Origin: Paramacrobiotus metropolitanus
Lineage: Eukaryota > Tardigrada > Eutardigrada > Parachela > Macrobiotidae
Direction of reading: 5' to 3'
Assembly: GCF_019649055.1 (NCBI RefSeq)
Contig: NW_026570389.1
Coordinates: forward strand, 1 to 64,000
DNA: 64,000 bases
In this document: piece after piece, positions 28,829-38,694 of the stretch
How the letters are laid out: every line of letters starts with the position of its first letter
How positions within the stretch are numbered: position 1 is the first letter of the stretch
Made by a program: the position numbers and the translations under genes
Notes under the pieces: model-generated
Told to the model about the DNA's origin: nothing
The model's input: the letters and a program-made list of their open reading frames with translations, nothing else
Database searches by the model: none

Positions 28829-30273
28829 TGCTGATCGTTAGGATCACACTATTAAAAGGACGTCTACGGCATTTGTCGGTACGTCACAAAAGATGAAAAT
28901 GGTGTTGTATAAAGGGCGTGACACGTGACATGTTAACATTAACTGTATTTGTGTATTTGTTGTTTGCAGCGTTTATAGCACAGAATTGCCTAAAAGAAAT
29001 CATGTGGAATATCTATTGGGGTTGAAATTGATTCGGTCTATAAAGCCGGCCCCAAGGGAGTTGCTACGGCAGTTAGCCGGCCCTCCTCTCTAAGCGACTC
29101 AGTGTTATAAATGCACAAGAGAAACTACGGTAATCAAGCCGGATCTCTTGAATACGAAACGGGGCCACAAGCGGCGAAAAAGAGAAAGACAACAGGTGGA
29201 ATATTGATGAGGTTAACTTAATGCGGCAATTAGCCGGCCTCATTAGAGTTGTTACGGTAAACTATGCCGGCACTCTTTTCAAGCGATTCAGTGTTAAAAT
29301 TAAAACGAGAAAAACTACGGTAATCAAGCCGGATTTCTCGTAGTAATGGATGTTAGCCACAAGCGGCGAACAAGAGTAAAAGACTTAAGGTGGAAATTTC
29401 ATGGGGTAAATTCAATGCGGTAACTAGCCGGCCCCATCAGAGATGCTACGGTAAACTTGCCGGCACTCTGGCCGCTCGAGGCATACTGAAGTTGGATGTG
29501 CGACGGAAAGGTCAAACTGCAAATTTTACCAGGGAGGCAAGCGAAGAAGTGCTTGAAAGCCGCAGAAAATTGGCTAAGTCCCTCCATGACCTTTAATGGA
29601 AATTTTGACGAGTGGGATGACCTTTGGGATCATCAATTGCCCAACAGAGTCACCCTATTGGAATTTAAGTCGCATGACCTTTGGGACCATTAACCCAAAA
29701 TGAGTCGCACATCTCAACAGATCATCTCAACAAAGGATGACCGTTACCAGGGAGGAAGCGAACTACGCTTGTCTTAAAGACGTCCCTCCATTACCTTTAC
29801 GGATCTCATTTTGAAGTCGTACAATTGATACGCACCATATTCCAAAGATGAAGCAGTATTCCTAAGTCGTACTTGATACGCACCCGATTCTCAAAGCGGA
29901 TTGTGATGAAAGTCGCATTACGGATGCGCGAAATTGCTCAACGGAGCGGAATGGATTAAAAGTGCGGAAAACGGTGGACAGGACCTGTGACCTTTGCGAG
30001 TCAGAAATGGAGGATCCTAGTCTACAATTTGATTAATACTTTTGTTGATCTGTTACTGTTGATCTGTTCCTAATGATTTGATAGTATTTTTATAATTGGA
30101 TCTCTTTATTCACATTGTATTAAATGGAATTGTGCCTTTACGGAATTGATGTGATAAAATGGATTAAGAGAATTTGATGTTTTTGAGCACGCACAGACAC
30201 CGGCGACCGTCGTCTTCTCGTGGATTCGGGAGTGTGTCCAGCCTCACAGGAGCTCGGCATCCCCCCAGAGGCA
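28829..30273 (+). other. 3' non-coding tail of the giant element
   Basis: No coding frame is supported. The hairpin array at 29016-29470 is followed by AAAGGTCA near 29505 and four TGACCTTT copies near 29583, 29616, 29674 and 29987. A polypurine tract is not obvious before the 3' LTR, where CCCCCCAGAGGCA precedes it. Confidence 0.6.
29016..29470 (+). repeat. Array of eight covarying hairpins with a CGG...GCCGG core
   Basis: Outer stems: 29016-29055 TTGGGG/CCCCAA; 29057-29086 GGAG/CTCC; 29116-29150 CAAGAGA/TCTCTTG; 29207-29243 ATGAGG/CCTCAT; 29245-29276 AGAGT/ACTCT; 29305-29341 ACGAGAAA/TTTCTCGT; 29401-29437 ATGGGG/CCCCAT; 29438-29470 CAGAG/CTCTG. Inside each, a CGGYAA-type strand faces GCCGG. 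The stems differ completely in sequence yet stay paired. Two ACAAGC-loop hairpins (29164-29175 and 29356-29367, GCC/GGC) are interspersed. Two more of the same core sit in the 5' leader. Confidence 0.85.
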
Positions 30274-30632
30274 TGTGAGACCGGGATCACTAGCGTTCAC
30301 GTCAGTGGCGCTACGCCTGTGGCGCTACGCCTTAGGATTACATGTCTGTGTTGTGTCTCTTCTGATTGGCTTGAGTTGTGTTAGTGGGCGCGGCATAGCA
30401 CGTGCTGCACAGCGTTGCACGCTGTTGAATTGGCTCTACGTTTTACGATCGAGCTGCGCCGATCAATTGTTGATTTTCTGTTCTCCAGACTTTCAATATT
30501 AAAAGTCAGCAGTTTACGGTGCGACGTTTTGTGATTTCGCAATAGTTCGCAATCCAGATCGTATTGCTCACTTCCACGGGATAGATTCCGTTTCTGTCTC
30601 CGTCTGTGGATCTATTCTGGATCTACCATTAG
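30274..30632 (+). repeat. 3' LTR of the giant element
   Basis: 359 bp, TGTGAGACCGG...GATCTACCATTAG. Homologous to 6202-6545 throughout, with a short tandem duplication of a GTGGCGCTACGCC word near 30305-30333 that the 5' LTR lacks. It is followed directly by the truncated GPCR coding sequence. Confidence 0.93.
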
Positions 30633-31045
30633 ACCCGGTTGATGACGATTAACAAGTGCAGGTGCACGACCAGCGCCGGAAAGACGTACATGCAGTACAG
30701 GTACAAGGTGCAGGCGGAACGTCCGACCTGGTAGTCGCGGGCTAGCATCAGCAGTTTCTGCGGGTAGAATAACAGCGCGTACAGCGTGTCGATGAGGAGC
30801 AGCGCGAGGATGTAGATGTCGAAGGGCGCACGGCGGTCGTGTCCCTTCAGCAAGAGGCCCATTACCGCACTGTTAATCAGCAGGGTTGCAATGGGCATCG
30901 CAAGTAGTTCCAGTTGCGGCGCATTGCCGGCACTGACATTGTGGAACGATGCATTCATATTCCGATGCAGGCAGACACTGGCGAATGGGCTGCTGTTGAC
31001 AGACACTGTAATCACCGCAAACGTAAGCATTAGCAGAAAGGTCAA
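30633..31045 (-). pseudogene. Rhodopsin-type GPCR, N-terminus to TM3, cut by the retroelement
   Basis: Met at 31045. A hydrophobic start, N-glycosylation sites in the outer segment, TM1 (MPIATLLINSAVMGLLL), TM2 (FDIYILALLLIDTLYALLF) and TM3 (LYLYCMYVFPALVVHLHLLI) ending in INRV, where the family has its (D/E)RY-type motif. A Cys just before TM3 fits the conserved TM3 disulphide. The frame meets a stop made by the LTR edge at 30629-30631, so TM4-TM7 are missing. I found no matching continuation on the other side of the element. The ligand class is unknown. As it stands it cannot be a functional receptor. Confidence 0.62.
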
Positions 31046-32473
31046 TGCCGCTGCAGGAAGACAGTAGAAGTTGTATTTAATCTGCTTGCTCGTTGACTGA
31101 GCATCCCCTTTATACTACCCAGCTTTATCTGTATTCTGCCGTAATATTTCCTGTGGCTGGTTTAATACGGTAAATAATTTAACTACAGTATATTGTTATA
31201 GTGCCATGGCCACGTTAACAAAATTAGCGTTTCAGAGTGATTTAATCTCTCTTGCTGGTAAAGTGGTAATTGTGGTGGAAGTAATAACGCGCGATTGCAC
31301 CGGTTGTCATCATTTCCGCTATGAGTACAGCGGCAGCCTAGCGCCAAGCAGCCACTGGAATCGAGCTTGTGGCTTGATTGTACTAGTAATTCCTTTGACA
31401 AGATCTGCTTGCCCCACTTGCCCAGTGTCTCTGTGAATCTTAGTTATTATTGATTAAGTGCGGGGTAGCGCGCTTTTATACGATTCAACGGAGCTGATGA
31501 GAGTGTATCCGTAGTGACTCGTTAGTCCTTTTAGTTTAATTTCACTGGAAATAGTGTTCATCCGTAACTGTCCAGCCTGCGGAATGCGAAAACATCCGGT
31601 GTGCGATACATGCAGATTATGGTTCTGAACTGGCGCAAAAATGTCATCGGCCGGTGGCGTATGTCATGTATAAAAGTATGCAGAGCATCAATCGCAGTAG
31701 CTGTGGCCGCGTTATTTTTTCTCTCTGCATTTAGTTCCTACTTATTCGTACTTACAAATGAAGTTGGCGATGTTGTGGTATTGTCAGTCGCCACAATATC
31801 GATTGTATTAATTTGTGTTGGAAGTGAAAATGTAATAACATCGCAAGATGTGGCCTTTGCCAGCAAGCAGATAGCTGTACAGTGCCGCGGACACGCGTAG
31901 GTTTAAGCTGGCGCAACGCCTTGTTCTTCGTCTCTATTACGTTGGGAGCGTGTTCTTCGAAGTCATAGTGCCGGAGGGTTTCCAACCACCCGGCCTGGCA
32001 GGCCTCAGACAACGACGCTAGCTCTTGCGCCGGGACGCGCAGGGAGCGCACGCCCTAGCTGCAGATTGAGTGCCCCTTTGAAGCTGTACAAATAATTTTC
32101 CGCCCAAAGTGTAAAAACATGAGTGGCGCACCGTGTGTAGAACGTCCACGTTATCTCCGTTTCGGACCATAAATAGCTTGCACCGCCCCAACACCTCCGA
32201 GACTTACGACAGCCTGACAACCCAGATGTCTGTCTTCTGTGGCTCGACGGCCGCGGTCAGCGAGTGGCTGTGTGCTTTAAAAACTTTACGCCAACACATC
32301 AACGTAAAAGGAACTAAGTAAAATAAAACTGCTCGCTACTGAGAAAACCAGACATTCGGCGCGGCAAAATGACTACTCGGATAGATTAGACGAAACTGTA
32401 AAAATGATGAGAATCGGGCAGCACTCAAACAAGCAACAGCAGTAAAAGCCCGCGCTATTTACAGGCTGTTCTA
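31046..32473. other. No gene recognised
   Basis: Several open frames exist, for example minus 31752-32051 and plus 31601-31900, which is hydrophobic. None has splice or homology support that I can see. Confidence 0.4.
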
Positions 32474-32825
32474 ATGGGTTGGCGTGTCGACTGTACCACA
32501 ATGTTATGTGGGCTGTTGGGATGAAAGTTGGCACGGCCGCAGTGATGCTGGCCTAGGACGCTCTTACTGACGTAAGACAGTTACTGAACGTAACAAAGGA
32601 AGTTCACGGCACGTTTAATGACAAGAACAATGCAAGACAGGGATCAAGTTTGGGGCAAGAGTTTAACAAGCCGAACAAACTTTATGCAAGCGGTAGCAAG
32701 CTGAGTACAAGACTGAATTAAAGAAATCCATGAGAAGGAGAAGTAGCCGGTAACATGAACAAAATTCATTGGGTGATGATGAATTATATCTGGGTGGTCT
32801 TGTCTTACAACTTCTATCGCTACAG
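32474..32825 (+). repeat. Dispersed repeat, copy 1
   Basis: About 350 bp similar to 45753-46108 in the same orientation, from GGGTTGGCG to CTATCGCTACA, with small indels. Its last about 85 bp is present once more at 45607-45725. No terminal repeats or coding capacity, so the class is not known. Confidence 0.75.
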
Positions 32826-34929
32826 TAGTGCGCCATTAATACCGGTTCCTTAAAAATTTTCTTACGGCATGGTTTCCAGCGGTTATTCATCTTAGGGCTT
32901 TTAGCTGGTTGTAAAGATCAGAATATGGCGCGTTTTCTTAATTGTTCGTGACTCGTGAGCTGACTGAAAAAGTGGTGTGCAAAATGTGGTATTTAAGCCT
33001 AATGTTGGGGCATTTGTAAAAGCGTTTCGCTATAAACGTGATGGCACGGTATTTTATGAGAGACTGGAGCTTTAGTACATACACCGAGTGACCATGATTC
33101 TAATGGTCCTTATGTGCACCCAGAACTGCCAATCTCCGACACGATTTTATAATTTCTTAGCTGAATGGCATTTTCACAGAGTATATGGTCGATGTATGCA
33201 AGCATAAGCTGACCAGGGTCCGATGACAGAGTCGAATTGGTGCCGAGATTCAGGGAGAAAATGCAGTTTCTGTTCTCGGTATATTTTGTAACATGGTAGA
33301 GAAGGAGGATGTGTACTTTGCCTTCCAGCTAGCTGAGCGGAAATGAAGTTAAGAATAAAATTATACTCTTGCTTTACAGTTGTTCAGTACGCACTGATCA
33401 CCGTTAAAGGTACATAGTGATTGGAACTTGGCCTTCACCTCAGTCGGCAGTTTTCCAATGTATCCACATACTATAGCTCACGTAATCACAATCAGCTAGT
33501 AAGCGTTCAGCTAGAAGTTCCACTGTTAATTCACCTAAGCGGGAATGAAAACTACAACCGCTATTGCTGCTTTTTCCTTTATGATTTTCCGACTCGCAGC
33601 CCGGCTGGCCCCTTGATTGCAGATTGGCTACTGCTTTTGCGGTTGCTTTTATAGGGTTATAAACACCAGCGGTTCCAAATTTTTCGTTCAATGTAGACGC
33701 CTGTTCAATGTACAGAACAGCTGCCCCCAGGGGGCCGCCCCTGGCGGCAGTAGTTCTGCGCACTAAACTGCTCCTGAGGGCGAACGGGCGCCGCCTGAAG
33801 GGGGTCAGCCCTGCTAATGAGCTATTTTCGCGCATAACAGATCAAAAATCGTGTGGTGTCAAAGATAACAAGCGAATGGCTTGTGAACTTTGGTCCGTTA
33901 AGCGCAATTTTTTGTGTTTTCTCGCTCCCAGATTTTTCGGGAACTGCTGATGGCCTCCTTCGTTCTGTGGATATTAGTCTGTAAGGAGTTGGTAGTAAGG
34001 GCTGTTTGTCACATTCTGTTTGTTCGGTACATTACTTAACCGCATGTCACTGTTGCTGTAGCCAGCTCCATCCGAACTGGCGTACTCGACGTGACACAGG
34101 CGGTCCGGCTTGTGGAAAGGTTATTTGTACTCGGCAGCGGTATCCTCGGATACGGCGTGGTAAGGGGATCACCGTGCGGGAGCGGTCGCTGTTACAATAA
34201 AATAACTGCAATGCACCTGTTAAAAATCTTAAACTAACGACCGAAGCGGAGATGTATACACTTACAGCTATACCGCTGCATCTCTGAAGCGTTTACCATT
34301 TTTGCGCGACTGGAAAACGCAGTTTCATTAGTTTTGACCAGAGGCCAGGAAGGGGCAATGGACGGTCTTGCCGGAACTCCCCAGGGCCCGGTCAGAGGTT
34401 CGCCTCTCAGAAAAATTTCAAATTTTGTCCGGAGAGCGCGTAGACCTAGGTTTGCGACAGCACTGCAATTGGCTGCGCAGCGCTGGTGGAAATAAGAAGA
34501 CCGGTACCGCTGCTGCAACTGAGGATACTGGCCAGAAAAGCCTATATTCTCGGCCACAGTGATGCGCGAAATCGGACTTCCCAGGACCAGCGTGTGTTAC
34601 CATAATAGAATCCTCTAATCCTAGGACGATGTAGGGCGTCAGTATCAGCGGGTACCCCTCGTATTAACGATGACACATTTACTTTTACCACCACCAGTGA
34701 CCCATGATGCGCGGACGGCAAATAAAACTGATGGGTTAGAATAGTGAGCGTTATAATTATATTGGAAGAAGAGCGTGGGCTGCCGTTGCAGAAGAAATGG
34801 AGGGCCGGCCATTAACTGTTTACCCAGTACAGAAACACTCGTTACAACGCGCATTCTTACTGAACGAGCTCGTACCATATGCCATGCAATAATATCGCCA
34901 ACGGAAAAATTACAACAACGTATGCGAGA
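32826..34929. other. No gene recognised
   Basis: Open frames on both strands lack any recognised domain. 33715-33800 is a GC-rich patch. I see no RNA gene or repeat. Confidence 0.4.
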
Positions 34930-35085
34930 TTTATTTACTATCTATTTACTATTTATTTACGTAATTATTTATTTATTCACTTATTTATTTATTTATTTAC
35001 TTATTTATTTACTTATTTATTTACTTATTTATTTACTTATTTATTTACTTATTTATTTACTATTTATTTATTTACTATTTGCCAT
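34930..35085 (+). repeat. Microsatellite, TTTA/TTAC-type
   Basis: About 150 bp of imperfect TATTTATTTACT repeats in steps of 4 and 12 bases. Confidence 0.95.
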
Positions 35086-35743
35086 CTGCGACATTTATTA
35101 ACTCCCTTGATTGCGTGTTGTCTTTCGTCAGAGTGTTCTGATGGAGTCTTCCGGCTTTAGCTTTATAAATAATTGAGATGTGATTCATTCACATTGGTTT
35201 AAAGTTTAAACTCACCGGTATGAATCCTACCATCACCGGTATAATGAGCATCAAAGCTGCTAGGCAATTTGTACGTCCTTGACTGCTAAAAAGCGTAAAA
35301 AGGTTTCCCACCCAAGGGCGCAATAGAAATTAGATCAGCGCCAACAGGTCACGACACTAGAACAACATTTCACTAAACAAAATCTTGGCCACACCCAGCA
35401 TATCCCGGTAACGCCCATAACTATGAGACTAGGACCTGTCAGACGGCGCAGGCACCATGAAAGACGAGTTCTGGTGGAAAGAAATGAAGAAAATATTGAA
35501 TGAATAAGTTCACAGAATAAGTTTTTTAAGCTGTAGAGCTTTTTATACGTTCTCGTTGCCATGAAGTATAACTATGCTGATATCACCATCAGCAATACAG
35601 ATTCAAAGCAATACATATTGCGTATAAAAAAATGGTACTGTATTGTTGATCACTATCACTTCGTCATGGAATTACCGACAAGTGTTGAAGCATCGTACTT
35701 GCTCTGTATCAGGGAGAAATTATGGGTTACCACACCCAACCCA
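35086..35743. other. No gene recognised
   Basis: Between the microsatellite and the LysM exon there is no exon supported by splice sites or domain, and no repeat. Confidence 0.4.
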
Positions 35744-36016
35744 TTATTCTGAAGTTGCTTGTCTCTGGCACGAATCCGATCGTTCCCGTCCGCGGTGTCG
35801 CTGTGAATCTTGGTTGGAATTTCTTCGACTGGCATCACTTCCGGTCGCTCCTGTTTGCACAGCGTTAACGCAAACTGCATCACCCATTCTTAGGCGACCA
35901 CAGTCAGTATTCCATTTTCTTATGTCGCTTTGGCTCACACCGCGATTCAAGGCGATACGGTCACAGGTCTCTCCGCTCTCGGCTTCCACATGGAAGACAC
36001 ATCGGAATCCCGGCGC
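35744..36016 (-). CDS. Exon with a LysM domain (partial gene)
   Basis: The exon begins at 36016 after ggggctgcaaacag. It reads FHVEAESGETCDRIALNRG then VSQSDIRKWN, CGRLRMGDAVCV. This is one LysM repeat of about 48 residues with the S-G-[DE]-T-C start, the WN centre and the L-x-x-G-x-x-[VI]-C-V end. LysM binds N-acetylglucosamine polymers (chitin, peptidoglycan). The cysteine pattern is that of eukaryotic, especially fungal-type, LysM. The frame after the domain is low complexity to a stop at 35744, and the true exon end is not clear. Neighbouring exons were not found. Confidence 0.55.
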   Translation of the reverse strand, partial: APGFRCVFHVEAESGETCDRIALNRGVSQSDIRKWNTDCGRLRMGDAVCVNAVQTGATGSDASRRNSNQDSQRHRGRERSDSCQRQATSE

Positions 36017-36572
36017 CTGTTTGCAGCCCCACATCAAAGCTCTCAACGTTCAAGTGCAATGCAGTGTCCCAGTAGGTGACCCGAACCCGGTGGGTCAGGC
36101 GGTCAGCTTGACAAAACTCGTTATGTCGGCAAGAAACAAATAAATTCAAATAAATGATACAATAAAATCTGAACCAGGTTGGCTGGAATCAAATGATTTT
36201 GCACCTGCATACGTTAAATAAAAAAATTTATTTCGGCTACAGTGAACTGGCATTACGTAGGAGCAGATTAGTTGATTGTGATAGTCCCACACATGTGCGC
36301 CACTTCACTACGACACTCTCGACACCGTGCAAGAATACACATGGGCCACAAATATTCGTCAATATTCTAACTATTAGAGATTTTTTTTAGATTTAAAGTA
36401 TTATCAGTATTTTCTATTTATAAGTATCAATAATTATCAAATCCAGTATTATCAAATAATTTCAGTTACATAATAAGTAAAAATGAGTGAACCGAAAAAA
36501 ACTGAAATCATTAAATTTATTAAAATCACGAAAAATCGGTGAATTTTCGGGTGAATAAAGTGTATGAATGAC

Positions 36573-36718
36573 TGCCTAATAGCAATGTTGTCGGTGAGAG
36601 GTACTTTGTCGACGAGATGGTACTCGATCTCGACGGTGACGATGACGCCGTTGGGCTGGTGGGGATCCTTCCAGTACACGTGCACGTCTGTTCGTCTGAC
36701 TGACACCTCCGCCTGTCG
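36573..36718 (-). CDS. Exon with part of a fibronectin type III domain
   Basis: After cccgacag at about 36719 the minus strand reads DVHVYWKDPHQPNGVIVTVEIEYHL in two blocks. The W-x-x-P-x-x-P-N-G-x-I core and the following V-x-I-x-Y strand are FN3 hallmarks. FN3 domains occur in cell-surface receptors and adhesion proteins. The exon is short and isolated, so the parent gene is unknown. It could be a gene fragment, since mobile inverted repeats lie next to it. Confidence 0.45.
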
Positions 36719-36803
36719 GGAATCACAGGGCATCTGATTCGTAGTTCCTTTGGTCGCAGAGTGGCTGAGATGTAGCTGTGGGATTTGTTAATTGGGAGGA
36801 AGG

Positions 36804-37237
36804 CCGGGTGGCGGACACCCGGGTATCCGAGTGGGACCCGTTGATGCATGATCATAAAATTGATCTGATATAGGCCGGGTGGCGGACACCCACCCGGTTT
36901 CCACGGCAGATTTGAAAATTTGTATTTCCGGTGCCATTAACAAAACAACTGGGCGATGCCTAGGCTATCGCACAACCAACGGACACCAATCAGGTACTAC
37001 TCATAGTACAATGAAGTGAATAAATTAGAATTATACTGATGCGATGCAGACTGTCCTACTCTCTTATTTATACGCTTGAAATTTAAATTGATTCGTTCTA
37101 ATAACAATGCTTCATAGCATGTTCATAGCAATGTTCTAATAGCAATTCTAATAATAATGACGGGCTGGGCGTGGCACTGCCCACCAGTGGCGGCGACAGA
37201 CGGGTCCCACTCGGATACCCGGGTGTCCGCCACCCGG
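36804..37237. mobile_element. Segment with perfect 36 bp inverted repeats
   Basis: 36804-36839 and 37202-37237 are exact reverse complements (CCGGGTGGCGG...GTGGGACCC). They flank about 360 bp, a MITE-like or foldback unit. A further partial copy at about 36874-36896 forms its own hairpin (CCGGGTGG/CCACCCGG). No clear target duplication. The right end lies inside the serpin reactive-loop exon. Confidence 0.65.
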
Positions 37238-38694
37238 ATTCCGGTGCGGCCGCAATTTGCCACAGGTCCGCGGCCACGGTGGCCACGCTCGACCGGACGC
37301 CCCGCTCGTCCATTTCTACGGAGAGAGACACACACACATACTTCTTGGCAAAGTAAATCCAAGTAATGTTTCAACGTGCTAAAATCTCTCCGTTAATGGG
37401 GCGTTCTACGGATACTGGCGGTAGATCCATAGTCTTATAACTAAACAACCACGGCACCCGCACAACGCTCACACTACTCACCGAACACCACGTTGTGCTG
37501 GAACGCGATAGCAACCTGCGGCGGACACTCCTGGAACATGTCGGAGAAGCCGGTGGCGGTGCGGTGCGAGTATAGCTCAGCCAGCCCCAGCGCCTTCATG
37601 CCGCGCTCCAGCTCCAGCTGGCATTTAACCCGCAATTTCGGCACGGACAGCGTTATTTTATAGCGCCCGCTCTGCTTGCGCCAGCCGCGGAGAATCTCCG
37701 CCGTGAGACTCCTCTCCAGCTGCCGCAGTGCCTCCCCGCCCGCGGCCGCCGGTAGAATACACATGACGCTGTACCGCTTGTCGCCGGCCGCCATAATCAC
37801 CATCTGCGGATCTGTCGCGGCGGTCTTCTTCTTGACGTTAAACGACGCGCACGTCGTGCTCATGGACACCATAAACGGGACCCTCTTCAGACTGCCGTCC
37901 AGGCAGATAAACATGTCGTCGCGGGTGTATTCTTCATTAAACGGAATCGCCCACGGCGCGGAGAAGGTCAGCAAATTAATCAGCACCAAACTGGTTAGAC
38001 GATTTTCCAGAACGTTGCGCATGTCGCCCACCGGCAGGCGGTCGGCCATATCGCGGCTGGCATACGTTTTCAAAACTTCCGCGTACGCCGCCCGGGCGGC
38101 AGCTGTGTTGTGAAAATCCACAGGCACAAACACCACATCGGATTTGTTGAGCATGGCGTCTTGGAACGACTGTCTCAGCGTGAAGAGTTGACTGTACAAG
38201 ACCGCGTTGACTTGCTGGAACGCCGCGTCACTGGCGATGCAGGATAACGCCGCGCTGACGTCATCGATACTGCGCCCGTCGGGGCACAGCAGCGCCAGGA
38301 GATCGCCGCGTAGGGGATCGCGGGCGCCCAGCAGCAGGGCCAGCAGAATGTGCTGGATGGAGTAGGAACACACGATGAGATTGCTGCTGCCGTTAGGCGA
38401 CTCGGCTTCCGCCACCGCTTGGTAGATGTTAATGGCCCCACCAGCGGCGCATCGCGGCTGCTGCACGCCCAGTTTTCCTTTTCCCCTTGGCCGTGGAGTG
38501 CGTCGCGCACTACTCTGCCGGGAGAAGCAACCCACGAGGGGTAAGCAGCCGCAACCGCTGATTTCCCGCCCGTCCTCTCCATCTGCATTGCGTTTACTCT
38601 CACACTGAGATGCTTTCCACGGCATTTCTGAGTGCAAGCCACGCATACAATTTCCAGAATTACTGTGCACGTATACAGGATTTATTACAAACAA
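37237..38694 (-). CDS. Serpin-like gene, reactive-loop exon interrupted
   Basis: Main exon 38694-37482 encodes about 400 residues. The serpin part starts near INIYQAVAEAESPNG (helix A), then IVCSYSIQHILLALLLGA, NRLTSLVLINLLTF (the LVLVNA strand), and the VAIAFQHNVVF strand just before the hinge. The exon ends at a strong donor, TTCG|GTGAGT. The next exon starts at 37315 after ctctctccgtag and joins in phase: MDERGVRSSVATVAA, the P17-P9 hinge (E-x-G-x-x-x-x-x-A-T-x-x). Instead of the P1 region and the C-terminal FxxxRPFxFxI block, the frame enters the inverted repeat at 37237. The first about 85 residues before the serpin fold are not family-like, so the start is uncertain. If no other loop exon exists, it would be inactive. 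Confidence 0.72.

Larger units (their letters stand above)
6202..30632 (+). mobile_element. Giant Ty3/Gypsy-class LTR retrotransposon, about 24.4 kb
   Basis: Bounded by two related direct repeats that both begin TGTGAG and end ATTAG. Order on the plus strand: LTR, iMet-type primer-binding site, about 1.4 kb structured leader, gag-like frames, aspartic protease, RT (YIDD), RNase H, integrase, then several further frames and a hairpin-rich 3' tail. PR-RT-RH-IN order and motif spellings are Gypsy-type. At 24 kb it is several times the usual 5-8 kb. From memory, only a few families such as planarian Burro and plant Ogre reach this size. The two LTRs are only about 85% alike by eye. No target-site duplication is visible: CCCTT precedes the left LTR and ACCCG follows the right. 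Most breaks in the frames are frameshifts, not nonsense codons. Confidence 0.95.

Noticed and set aside
29016-29470. Hairpin array as hammerhead ribozymes (retrozyme-like)
   Set aside because: The CUGAUGA and GAAA core boxes of a hammerhead are not present; only stems with a CGG/GCCGG core.
31601-31900. Plus-strand hydrophobic frame as a membrane protein
   Set aside because: No splice or homology support; composition alone is not enough.
31752-32051. Minus-strand open frame as a nuclear-receptor ligand-binding fragment
   Set aside because: Helical and exon-like, but no family signature or splice support that I could point to.
33708-33835. GC-rich frame on both strands near 33.7 kb
   Set aside because: A compositional effect of a short GC-rich patch; no domain or exon borders.
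34930-35085. Leu/Tyr/Ile-rich transmembrane-like frame
   Set aside because: Translation of a TTTA/TTAC microsatellite.
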